A stretch of 33,954 nucleotides of DNA, taken from an uncultured Lachnospiraceae bacterium (GTDB lineage Bacteria > Bacillota > Clostridia > Lachnospirales > Lachnospiraceae). Below, in pieces: positions 1-6,849 of the stretch (its first letter is position 1; the number at the start of each line of letters is the position of its first letter). The DNA is taken from NCBI GenBank assembly GCA_934376945.1, contig CAKRPI010000010.1, positions 1-33,954 of the forward strand, given 5' to 3'. The position numbers were made by a program, and so were the translations under genes. Below the pieces are notes generated by a model that saw only the letters and a list, made by a program, of their open reading frames with translations, ran no database searches and was not told where the DNA came from.

Positions 1-66
1 CAGGATTCGAACCTGCGACCTCCTGGTCCCAAACCAGGCGCTCTAGCCAAACTGAGCCACACCCCG
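1..66 (-). tRNA. tRNA-Pro (anticodon TGG), 3' end cut by window edge
   Basis: Read on the minus strand from position 66, the sequence begins CGGGGTGTGGCTCAG, has a D-arm, an anticodon arm with stem CCTGG/CCAGG around the loop TTTGGGA (anticodon TGG), and the T-arm GGTTCGAATCC. The CGGGG start and TGG anticodon fit tRNA-Pro. The last acceptor bases lie outside the window. A consensus promoter lies just upstream (111-139). Confidence 0.95.
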
Positions 67-110
67 TTCTTAAGCTTTCTCGCGAACGCCTTTCGCTTGA
101 CGCAAGATGA

Positions 111-139
111 ATTATAGTATAATGTCAGAAAAATGTCAA
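111..139 (-). promoter_or_regulatory. Consensus sigma-A promoter of the tRNA-Pro gene
   Basis: On the minus strand a perfect TTGACA (-35, 134-139) is followed by a 17-base spacer and a perfect TATAAT (-10, 111-116). Transcription would start near 104, about 38 bases before the mature tRNA end. This matches the strength expected of a stable-RNA promoter. Confidence 0.85.
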
Positions 140-218
140 CAACTTTTTTCAACTTTTTTTATTTTTTTCTTGTTCGTCCAAAAAACGTTGAAAAACCGGC
201 ATTTAACCGAGTCAAGCC

Positions 219-262
219 TTCCCCTGCTTCCTCCGTACTTTAAAGCTCCGGAAGCAGGGGAA
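219..262 (-). terminator. Strong hairpin downstream of the nitroreductase
   Basis: TTCCCCTGCTTCC (219-231) pairs perfectly with GGAAGCAGGGGAA (250-262) over 13 bp with an 18-base loop, starting 13 bases beyond the nitroreductase stop. No run of T follows on either strand, so it may stabilise the mRNA 3' end rather than act as a classic intrinsic terminator. Confidence 0.5.
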
Positions 263-275
263 TGCCTGCAGCTGC

Positions 276-800
276 CTATACCGTCACACGTCTGATATAA
301 TCATCTTTTCTTGGCTTTGCCTTCGGAAGCTCTCCATCCCGGTAGCCGAGGATGCAATGGCCGACTCCGACATAATCGCCCTCAATACCCCACTTTTTCA
401 GCAGCTTCTTTCCTTCCTCACTGTCAAAAACCTCTTTTGCACGGTGAATCCAGCAGGAATCCACTCCTATGGAATATGCTGCATTCATCAGATTGCCCAT
501 CACAAGGCTGCCATCCTCCACGCAGGTACCGCGGTTTCGGTCTGCCAGAACAATCACTACCGTCGGTGCTCCGTAAAACGGATCCGATGTCACACCCATT
601 ACTCCTGCATTCAGCTTGGAAAGCTCTCTGATCGTCTCCTGATCCTGTACAACGACCATGATCGGAGACTGCATCCCCATCCCCGTCGGTGCATACATTC
701 CCGCCTCCAGGATCTGCTCCAGCTCAGAATCCTTAATCTGCTCCGGACGATATTTCCGGACACTTCTGCGTTCCTTTAAGCATTTCAGTACTTCATTCAT
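276..800 (-). CDS. Nitroreductase family protein (FMN-dependent)
   Basis: This 174-residue protein matches the small nitroreductase family, which are cytoplasmic FMN enzymes using NAD(P)H to reduce nitro compounds, quinones or similar acceptors. The N-terminus carries the family hallmark RRSVRKY (residues 11-17), the segment that contacts the FMN phosphate, followed by APTGMGMQSP (37-46). The middle GVDSCWIHRA and the late segment VGVGHCILGYRDGE also fit the family. The start is supported by AAGGAGG 8 bases upstream. It is 44 bases downstream of the aldo/keto reductase, and the two probably share a transcript and a redox role. The natural substrate cannot be read from sequence. Length is typical for the shorter subgroup. 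Confidence 0.88.
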   Translation of the reverse strand: MNEVLKCLKERRSVRKYRPEQIKDSELEQILEAGMYAPTGMGMQSPIMVVVQDQETIRELSKLNAGVMGVTSDPFYGAPTVVIVLADRNRGTCVEDGSLVMGNLMNAAYSIGVDSCWIHRAKEVFDSEEGKKLLKKWGIEGDYVGVGHCILGYRDGELPKAKPRKDDYIRRVTV

Positions 801-844
801 GATGACTCCTCCTTATTTTATAGTTTTGATGCCGCGCAACGTGT

Positions 845-2023
845 TTAATAAATACGGAACAGCTTTACAGCCCTCTTTATCACACGGTATTTCGGCGTCT
901 CAAGCTCTCTCACCGCTTCCTTCAGCTTCTCCCTGATCGCTATTCCCTGCGGACAGTGTTTCTCACATCTGCCACAGCCAATGCACTGCGAGGCACTTGT
1001 CGTATCCGCACGCATCGCCGTGGACTGTACGTACTCCCACATACCGGATTTTTTGCCTTCCGCATAGCGCAGATTATAGCAGTGAAACGCCATCGGAATA
1101 TCCACATGCCGCGGACATGGCATACAATAGCCGCAGCCCGTGCACGGAACCTTCATTTTTTTACGAATTTCCTCCCGCACCTGCCGAATCAGCGCCTTTT
1201 CTTTTTCACCAAACTCGTTAATACCGGCATTTTCTGCAATCCTGATATTTTCCTTCACCATATCAAGTGAATTCATGCCGGAAAGGACACACGTTACCTG
1301 GGGCTGATCCCACAGCCAGCGCAGTGCAAGCTCTGCCGGTGTCTGAAATGTTCCGCTTTCTGCAATGCATTCCTTTGCTTTTGGCGGAAGATGATTGACA
1401 AGACGTCCTCCGCGAAGCGGTTCCATGATAATAACCGGAATTCCCTTTCTTCCGGCATACTCAAGTCCTTCTCTTCCTGCCTGCGAATGCTCATCCAGGT
1501 AATTGTACTGGATCTGACAGAAATCCCAGTCATATGCATCCAGGAGCGCCCGGAAATTTTCCGAATTTCCATGATAGGAAAATCCGATGTTCCGAATCGC
1601 TCCGTTTTTCTTTTTTTCCTCGATCCAGTCTCTGATCCCGATCTGCACAAGCTTTTCCCAGGTTTTGCAGTCGTTGAGCATATGCATCAGATAATAGTCA
1701 ATATAATCGGTCTGCAGTCTCTGCAGCTCTTCCTGAAACTTTTTTTCTGCCCCCGCCTTTGTTTTTATAAGGTAATGAGGCAGCTTGGTTGCCAGACAGA
1801 TCTCCTCCCGGCAGTGGTTTTTTGCCAGGATCTTGCCGACTGCCTCCTCGTTGCCTGGATAAACATAGGCGGTATCCAGGTAATTGATTCCATGGCGGAT
1901 GCCGTACATCAGCTCCTGCTCTGCCTTATCAAGATCGATCGATGAGCCATTTTTCGTAAAACGCATGCAGCCGTATCCGAGGATGGAAAGCTTCTTTTTG
2001 TTTCTGTCTTCTCTATACTGCAT
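845..2023 (-). CDS. Aldo/keto reductase with C-terminal 4Fe-4S ferredoxin motifs
   Basis: This is a 392-residue NAD(P)H-dependent aldo/keto reductase fused to a C-terminal iron-sulfur domain. The TIM-barrel tetrad can be placed at D50, Y55 (TAYVYPGNEE), K80 (LATKLPHY) and H114 (YYLMHML). Near residues 295-360 are two cysteine clusters, CTGCGYCMPCP and CIGCGRCEKHCP, each able to hold a 4Fe-4S cluster. The fusion is common in anaerobes, and electrons may come from ferredoxin rather than only a nicotinamide. An in-frame upstream start at 2152 exists, but 2023 has the GGAAAGAG ribosome site and gives the normal N-terminus, so I chose it. The nitroreductase follows at 44 bases. Substrate is unknown. 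Confidence 0.9.
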   Translation of the reverse strand: MQYREDRNKKKLSILGYGCMRFTKNGSSIDLDKAEQELMYGIRHGINYLDTAYVYPGNEEAVGKILAKNHCREEICLATKLPHYLIKTKAGAEKKFQEELQRLQTDYIDYYLMHMLNDCKTWEKLVQIGIRDWIEEKKKNGAIRNIGFSYHGNSENFRALLDAYDWDFCQIQYNYLDEHSQAGREGLEYAGRKGIPVIIMEPLRGGRLVNHLPPKAKECIAESGTFQTPAELALRWLWDQPQVTCVLSGMNSLDMVKENIRIAENAGINEFGEKEKALIRQVREEIRKKMKVPCTGCGYCMPCPRHVDIPMAFHCYNLRYAEGKKSGMWEYVQSTAMRADTTSASQCIGCGRCEKHCPQGIAIREKLKEAVRELETPKYRVIKRAVKLFRIY

Positions 2024-2057
2024 TCTCTTTCCTTTCTGCATTTGAGGTGTCTTCTGC

Positions 2058-2100
2058 GGTAAAGCGGACATTCGCAATCCGCTTTGCGACCTGCGTTCAA
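2058..2100 (-). repeat. Dispersed palindromic intergenic repeat, copy 1
   Basis: On the minus strand it reads TTTGAACGCAGGTCGCAAAG followed by the core AAGCGGA-9 nt-TCCGCTT and TTAC. The core can form a 7-bp hairpin. It fills the gap between the YdcF-like gene and the aldo/keto reductase and its TTTGAA end supplies the TGA stop of the YdcF-like gene. Best match in the window is the copy at 33681-33724. Confidence 0.75.
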
Positions 2101-2855
2101 ATCGTCCCACGCATCTTTGCAAGCGCCAGTGCAAAAATCTCCCGCACCACATAATGCACCTGCATCACATCATCCGATGGTGCCGGGATCAGTGAAACAT
2201 CCTGATAGCCAAGCTTTTTCGCCATAAGTCCTGCCCGGTATACATGGAAATTGTTGGAAAGGATTCCCACGCGTTTGTCCCTGATCTCACGCAGTCTGCC
2301 GCAAAATTCCAGATTTTCCTTTGTCGTTGTAGAGCGTTCCTCCAGCAAAAGTCTGTCTTCGTCCACGCCGGCCTCCACAAGAAATTCTTTCATTGCCTGC
2401 GCCTCTGTGATCTCCTCTCCGGATCCCTGACCACCCGAAAGGAAAAAGAGTGTGTCCAGATTTTCTCCGGCATATTCCTCTGCACAGATCAGACGACGCT
2501 TCAGTGCCCTTGATGGTCTGGTTCCTCTTACCTGTGCACCAAGTACAATTACGTACTCCAGATCTTTCGGTGCTTCCTGCGTCATGGCCCCTATGATCCT
2601 GGCCGCAACGGCTCCCGCAAGCACAAGTCCGGCAAGAAGTCCGGCAAAAATAAGCCTTACCGCCCAGGTCGTAACCGGATGAGGATGCAATGCATTTTGC
2701 CGGATCAGCAGTCCGTATAAAAGAAAGCAGACTCCGCCCAATGCCCAGAACCATGCAAAATCCGCCCCGATTCCCGCATAGAAAATAATTACCATATAAT
2801 AGATCAGGCACAGTGCCCCAAGTATGCCGCACCCTATTTCCATTTTTTCAGCCAT
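2097..2855 (-). CDS. YdcF/SanA-like DUF218 membrane protein
   Basis: This 252-residue protein has about three hydrophobic membrane segments in the first 90 residues, then a DUF218 domain with EYVIVLGAQVRG near residue 98, SGGQGSGEE, and STTTKENLEF. DUF218 proteins (YdcF, SanA, ElyC) are envelope-linked Rossmann-like proteins whose chemistry is mostly unknown; some affect cell-wall precursor lipid metabolism or vancomycin barrier. I chose the ATG at 2855 because GGGAGG lies 4 bases upstream; the ATG at 2870 lacks a ribosome site. The stop codon lies inside dispersed repeat copy 1, so the last residues (GTI) border repeat DNA. Neighbours give no clear functional link. Confidence 0.85.
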   Translation of the reverse strand: MAEKMEIGCGILGALCLIYYMVIIFYAGIGADFAWFWALGGVCFLLYGLLIRQNALHPHPVTTWAVRLIFAGLLAGLVLAGAVAARIIGAMTQEAPKDLEYVIVLGAQVRGTRPSRALKRRLICAEEYAGENLDTLFFLSGGQGSGEEITEAQAMKEFLVEAGVDEDRLLLEERSTTTKENLEFCGRLREIRDKRVGILSNNFHVYRAGLMAKKLGYQDVSLIPAPSDDVMQVHYVVREIFALALAKMRGTI

Positions 2856-2927
2856 GCGTCCTCCCTTCATTCCAAATCCAGTACATCGTTTCGTAAATAA
2901 CGATACCAGCCGCGCAGGATTCGGATC

Positions 2928-2963
2928 GTAAAGCGAACATTCGCAATCCGCTTTGCTGCCTGC
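2928..2963 (-). repeat. Dispersed palindromic intergenic repeat, copy 2
   Basis: On the minus strand it reads GCAGGCAGCAAAGCGGATTG, then CGAATGTTCGCTTTAC. The hairpin is weaker than in other copies because one arm carries a T. It lies between the SEC-C gene terminator and the YdcF-like gene start. Confidence 0.7.
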
Positions 2964-3007
2964 TTATTCCCCTGCACAGCCTGTCAGGGTACTTGGCTGC
3001 TTCGGAC

Positions 3008-3052
3008 AAAAAGCGGCATACAGGCCATTCACCTGACCTATTTGCCGCTTTT
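3008..3052 (-). terminator. Intrinsic terminator of the SEC-C gene
   Basis: On the minus strand AAAAGCGGCA pairs with TGCCGCTTTTT, with an inner CAGG/CCTG helix, and ends in a T run. It begins 12 bases after the SEC-C stop codon. Confidence 0.75.
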
Positions 3053-3063
3053 CTGCTCTCTTA

Positions 3064-3564
3064 TTATCTTCCGCAGCAATATTTATATTTTTTGCCGCTT
3101 CCGCACGGACACGGATCGTTTCTGCCGACCTTTTTGCCCTTTACAACAGTATTCATTTTCTTTGCTTCCAGATACAGCTCTCTCTTTTTCTTTGCATCAA
3201 AGATCTGGTTCCATGCCGGAAGCTCATACAGCCAGTCTGCTCTTGCATCTACCATATTCTTGTAGAGCATCTCATTATCAAAATCAAGGCTGACAACCGT
3301 ATCCTCTGTCATCTCCTCGATCGGATTCGGTTTCTTCAGGCTGTCATTGATACCATCCAGAAATCCTACCATCTTCATTACCGGAATATCATACTTTTCA
3401 GCCAGCTCTTTTACTGTGCCGCTTACTGCTTCATCCGGATTTGCAAGCAGCTGCTCGTAAATCCCCTTCTCTGTAAGAAAATAATCAGACCAGAACTTCT
3501 GAAGCTGTTTTTTATCTGTCTCCTGAGAGTACGCTACATCGCGCCAATCCTGTAATAATGCCAT
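3064..3564 (-). CDS. SEC-C motif protein
   Basis: This 166-residue protein has a helical N-terminal region of unknown function and ends in a SEC-C zinc-binding motif: [20 protein letters not shown] (residues 147-166), with the C-x-C...C-C pattern seen at the end of SecA and in many stand-alone proteins. In SecA this motif binds zinc and helps contact SecB or the ribosome; in stand-alone proteins the role is unclear. The start ATG has AAAGGATGG about 9 bases upstream. It is followed by its own terminator, so it is probably monocistronic. It is unlikely to be a SecA fragment, as the rest of the protein has no SecA motor motifs. Confidence 0.8.
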   Translation of the reverse strand: MALLQDWRDVAYSQETDKKQLQKFWSDYFLTEKGIYEQLLANPDEAVSGTVKELAEKYDIPVMKMVGFLDGINDSLKKPNPIEEMTEDTVVSLDFDNEMLYKNMVDARADWLYELPAWNQIFDAKKKRELYLEAKKMNTVVKGKKVGRNDPCPCGSGKKYKYCCGR

Positions 3565-3762
3565 AATTCAATACCATCCTTTTGTTTCATTTATCGTTTC
3601 ATAATATCGTAACGCTTTTTCTATTATATAACACTTTGCCGGATGTGGCAAGAATATAACGTCTTAAAATTTTTCGTATAAACCATTTATGACCTTTTTA
3701 TGATAACATCCTGAGATTTTTTTGATAAAAAGTAAAAAAAATTTCCTGCAGCCTTTGAACCT

Positions 3763-3958
3763 GTATAAATCCTGTTCTTTCGGACATACTACCATTAATC
3801 TCACAGGAAAACAATTTCTTATGAGATTTCGATACCGCCGGTGGCCGGTCCCCCCTTCGGCTACCGGACTGCTACAAATGAATACAAAAGAGAAATTTAT
3901 ACTACTTATCCTCCCCTTTAAGAACCGGGTCTGCAACCAATGCGGGTCCGGTTTTTTT
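3763..3958 (+). ncRNA. Candidate structured RNA region ending in an orphan terminator
   Basis: The stretch 3565-4010 has no convincing gene. Within it, GTATAAAT (3763-3770) pairs perfectly with ATTTATAC (3895-3902), enclosing two hairpins: AATCTCA/TGAGATT (3797-3803, 3822-3828) and a GC-rich one, CCGGT-GCCG/CGGC-ACCGG (3838-3867). This is a three-way-junction layout. Just downstream, AACCGG/CCGGTT followed by seven T (3923-3958) forms a plus-strand terminator with no plus-strand gene before it. I could not match it to any riboswitch or housekeeping RNA I know. The junction could equally be read on the minus strand as a leader of the SEC-C gene. Confidence 0.3.
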
Positions 3959-3959
3959 A

Positions 3960-4004
3960 ACCGAATCAAGCAAATAGCGAAGCGGATTGCGAATATCCGC
4001 TTGA
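3960..4004 (+). repeat. Dispersed palindromic intergenic repeat, copy 3 (opposite orientation)
   Basis: Reads AACCGAATCAAGCAAATAGC and then AAGCGGAT-7 nt-ATCCGCTT, a perfect 8-bp hairpin, on the plus strand. It lies six bases beyond the stop codon of the secreted protein gene at 4011. It shares the AACCGAATCA lead with copy 4, which points the other way. Confidence 0.75.
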
Positions 4005-4010
4005 CGAAGA

Positions 4011-5276
4011 TTACGTAAGACTCAGCGATGTCAAAACAGAGCAGATCGTATCCACATTTGCCGTGTACTCGGTTGCCGTCACACAAAGTATGTACTGTTT
4101 ATCCGTAGGATGAAAAAACATGATGGCACTGCAGTCGCTCGTAGCGATTCGGTAGGAAACGCATGGAATTCCGTTAATCAAGACAATATCATCTACCTGA
4201 TATCCGCCCTGGCGGATCGCTGTCGCAAGATCTTCCATCGTTGTCACCCCATCGCTTTTTGCCCATACCACTGAAACTACAGACGCGGTATCCGCTCCTG
4301 AAGTATCTCCCGCAAGATAAAGAATCCCCTGGTCCATCTGCTCCTGTGTTAATTCACACGTTCTCCATTCGCTTGGCAGATACAGTTGAAAACCATCCTC
4401 GAAAGGCACCCAGGTTCCCTCATAATTTGCCTTTTCTTGTGAAAACGTGATGACTTCATACGCGTCAGGAACTGATGTTGTTCCGCTTGTATTCCCTGCA
4501 CTTCCTATTGTCCCGGTACTTCCGCCGACCGTACCGATATCTTCGACCGTTCCTCCTGCAAGATCGGAATCTCCCGTACCTTGCTGCAAAATATCATCTA
4601 CCGTATCTTCAATGTCATCCACTGCCTTTTGCGTATCGGATAAAACAGACCGTGTGCTGTCCACATGCTTTTCATAATCGCTGTCTCCGCCTGCCAGAAA
4701 AGCATAGCTTCCCGCCACCTCCTCCAGACTGCTTCCCACATACATGGAAAGCTCCGGTATTTCCTTTGCGCCAAACATATACGTTTTTCCGTTTTCTGCC
4801 CGAAACAGTCTGCTGTCCCTTACCGTATAACCGCTCACTGCATAAGAATACTGGATATACGTATATTCCCTTGTTCCAAGTGTTACCGTCTCCTTTGCAG
4901 ATGCAACCTGAAGATCTTCATACTCTCTGGTCATGTACTCCGTGAACTGACCGGCAAAATCATCCGATTCCATATCATAGCAGCCTATGATCACATAGGG
5001 AATGCAGCCACTCTCCTGGCTGTAAATATAGACAAAGCCATCCATCTGCCTGATTTCAACATAAGAAGACGGGATAACCGAGATTCCAAGATCATCCAGT
5101 GCAACCACATCCGAAGAATAGGAAAAATCGTTTGACGGCGTGGCAATCTGATTATTTTCTTCGCCAAGTCTTCCTAATTCCAGCTCTGCATCTGCCATAA
5201 TCATACTGCCAAATAACAGGCTTGATGCAAGAACACCAAGGATCATACCTTTTTTTCTGCAAATAAGCTTCTTCAT
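4011..5276 (-). CDS. Secreted protein of unknown function with two similar-looking domains
   Basis: I do not recognise this 421-residue protein. It starts MKKLICRKKG followed by a hydrophobic stretch (residues 11-28), a clear signal peptide. Two globular regions, about 50-195 and 290-421, are joined by a Gly/Ser/Thr-rich linker (about 240-275). Each region starts with a short Pro-Ser segment (IPSSYVEI; LPSEWRTC) and continues with alternating strands, which suggests a duplicated PsbP/Mog1-like fold; this is inference. It is the last gene of the probable unit led by the HTH regulator at 8564-10297, 87 bases after the previous gene. Starts at 5327 and 5288 are in frame, but 5276 gives the cleanest signal peptide. 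It is probably cell-surface or released. Confidence 0.75.
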   Translation of the reverse strand: MKKLICRKKGMILGVLASSLLFGSMIMADAELELGRLGEENNQIATPSNDFSYSSDVVALDDLGISVIPSSYVEIRQMDGFVYIYSQESGCIPYVIIGCYDMESDDFAGQFTEYMTREYEDLQVASAKETVTLGTREYTYIQYSYAVSGYTVRDSRLFRAENGKTYMFGAKEIPELSMYVGSSLEEVAGSYAFLAGGDSDYEKHVDSTRSVLSDTQKAVDDIEDTVDDILQQGTGDSDLAGGTVEDIGTVGGSTGTIGSAGNTSGTTSVPDAYEVITFSQEKANYEGTWVPFEDGFQLYLPSEWRTCELTQEQMDQGILYLAGDTSGADTASVVSVVWAKSDGVTTMEDLATAIRQGGYQVDDIVLINGIPCVSYRIATSDCSAIMFFHPTDKQYILCVTATEYTANVDTICSVLTSLSLT

Positions 5277-5295
5277 ATTTTCATCCATCCTTTCT

Positions 5296-5350
5296 TTAAC
5301 CGAATCAAACGAGTTCTGATCAGTCACAGGGCAAACTGTAAATATCCGCT
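5296..5350 (+). repeat. Probable degenerate copy of the dispersed repeat
   Basis: TTAACCGAATCAAACGAG at 5296-5313 matches the lead of copies 3 and 4, and GTAAATATCCGCT at 5338-5350 resembles the end of the core, but the central hairpin is lost. It lies between the two secreted-protein genes. Confidence 0.35.
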
Positions 5351-5363
5351 CTGACCTTCCAAA

Positions 5364-6785
5364 TCAGTTCGGATACAACTGTACAGAACCGCCTGGCTGG
5401 TCAAAGCTGCTGTCGCTGACGTAGACATTCCCGTCTGCTCCCTCGTAGACGTAATCATAAGAGGTCGGCACCTTCACGTGATCTCCGTTTGAGAGCGTAT
5501 AATCATTTTGTTCAAAGATGTAATCGGAAAACTGATCCATTGTCGCATACGTATCTTCCGTCCCCATAGAAGCACTCATGCCCTCCTGACAGCTTGCTGT
5601 GATATCACTCATACTGCTGCAGCCCTGTATCCCTGCCTGAACAAGGTGATTTCTTATATCGATCAATGCCTGGGCAAACTGATCGCTGACCGTCGTATTC
5701 ATTGCAAACTGCTCGTATACCTTCTTATTTGTTTCATACTCCTCTTCCGGTGTCAGCATAAAATAAGCGCAGGGGGATTCCCAGGAAATAAAAGCATGCT
5801 TCACGGAACCCATATTGTAGGCAAACTCACCATTAAAGCTCATCTGGGTTCCATCAACGACTGCAGACATAACAAGCTTAAAAGCATAACCGTTCAATCT
5901 TACCTTATATTCTCTTTCTGCCACTCCTGCATAAGTCCCATCTACCTGATATCCCGTTCCGGAAACCAGCGAAGCGGTCTGTTGATAAAGCTCGTTTGCT
6001 TTTTCATCCATCACCTTTTGAACCTCAACGGTAATATCTTTCTGCGTGCAGAATTCCAGCTGCTGTCCAGGAAGGATTGCCTTTGCCAGATAATCACAGT
6101 ACGCATCCGCTGTCATAAAGCTGAGCATCGGGCACATATTCTGACTGTCAAAAACGCCGTCCTGATGTTCCTCCAGCGAATAACCGTTCTGAGAATACTC
6201 CAGTATATGCTCATAGCAAACCAGAGAATAATAGCCAAATACCGTATTTTCATCTGGACTGAGTGCAGTAAGGTATACCTGTGCCGGTGCACCAAGGCTC
6301 TGCCATTTTCCGCACCAGATTGCCTCGCCATCTACCGTATAATCGGAAGGCACATATCCCCTGGCAACCTTAAGGCCTGTGGCGGAATCTGTAATATCTG
6401 ATGTCTTATATTCCTGCCAGCCCTGCGCTGGCGCTGTATTCGTCTCCACAGAAGCCTCCTGTTTTTCCGGAGTGCTTTGCCCACCAGAAATGGAAGGGAT
6501 TTTTCCCGGACGACCGCTCAGGCTATTCCCATCCCCAAGCTGTGAAAATTTGTCTCCTACAGTAGATGCGGCTTCTTCCTTATCTCCAAATACCTCTCCC
6601 TCCTTCACAGCCTCTAAAGAGCCTGATGCATCAAAGGTTCCGTACCTGCCGTACCCGGTATCTGCTGCTTCCTCTTCTGCCTGCGCTGGCAAAGCATTCA
6701 GCCCCACGAGACTGCCGCTTCCAAGAAGCAGCGTTGCCGTCAGTACAAGCTTTCTTTTTAAAAGCCTCCTCTTTTTTCCTTTCAT
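5364..6785 (-). CDS. Secreted protein of unknown function
   Basis: I do not recognise this 473-residue protein. It opens with a strongly basic stretch (MKGKKRRLLKRK), a hydrophobic core and the likely signal cleavage site ALPAQA near residue 31. Residues 32-120 are low-complexity and acidic; the rest looks globular, with about ten cysteines that could form disulfides outside the cell. The segment ARGYVPSDYTVDGEAIW near residue 145 resembles the start of the domains in the gene at 4011, so the two may be distant relatives. ATG at 6785 is preceded by AAAGGGGGA with good spacing; an in-frame start at 6923 would overlap the protease gene and lose the signal peptide. It lies 61 bases after the M4 protease, and could be a substrate, chaperone or partner of it. 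Confidence 0.75.
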   Translation of the reverse strand: MKGKKRRLLKRKLVLTATLLLGSGSLVGLNALPAQAEEEAADTGYGRYGTFDASGSLEAVKEGEVFGDKEEAASTVGDKFSQLGDGNSLSGRPGKIPSISGGQSTPEKQEASVETNTAPAQGWQEYKTSDITDSATGLKVARGYVPSDYTVDGEAIWCGKWQSLGAPAQVYLTALSPDENTVFGYYSLVCYEHILEYSQNGYSLEEHQDGVFDSQNMCPMLSFMTADAYCDYLAKAILPGQQLEFCTQKDITVEVQKVMDEKANELYQQTASLVSGTGYQVDGTYAGVAEREYKVRLNGYAFKLVMSAVVDGTQMSFNGEFAYNMGSVKHAFISWESPCAYFMLTPEEEYETNKKVYEQFAMNTTVSDQFAQALIDIRNHLVQAGIQGCSSMSDITASCQEGMSASMGTEDTYATMDQFSDYIFEQNDYTLSNGDHVKVPTSYDYVYEGADGNVYVSDSSFDQPGGSVQLYPN

Positions 6786-6805
6786 AAATATCCCCCTTTC
6801 CCGCA

Positions 6806-6849
6806 GTAAAGCAAATATTCGCAATCCGCTTCGCTGCCTGATTCGGTTA
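6806..6849 (-). repeat. Dispersed palindromic intergenic repeat, copy 4
   Basis: On the minus strand it reads TTAACCGAATCAGGCAGCGA, then AGCGGATTGCGAATATTTGC and TTTAC. The first TAA-containing bases overlap the stop codon of the M4 protease gene. One hairpin arm carries T instead of C. Confidence 0.75.

Noticed and set aside
3754..3765. TTGAACCTG, as in the thiamine pyrophosphate riboswitch
   Set aside because: The rest of the riboswitch consensus, including CTGAGA and the GGATAA segment, is absent.
3722..4018. A 98-codon plus-strand frame before the orphan terminator
   Set aside because: It has no ribosome site, runs through the GC hairpin and the dispersed repeat, and its composition is not protein-like.
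5508..6401. A 297-codon open frame on the plus strand
   Set aside because: It lies fully opposite the secreted-protein gene, has a composition rich in Cys, His and Ile typical of an antisense frame, and has no ribosome site.
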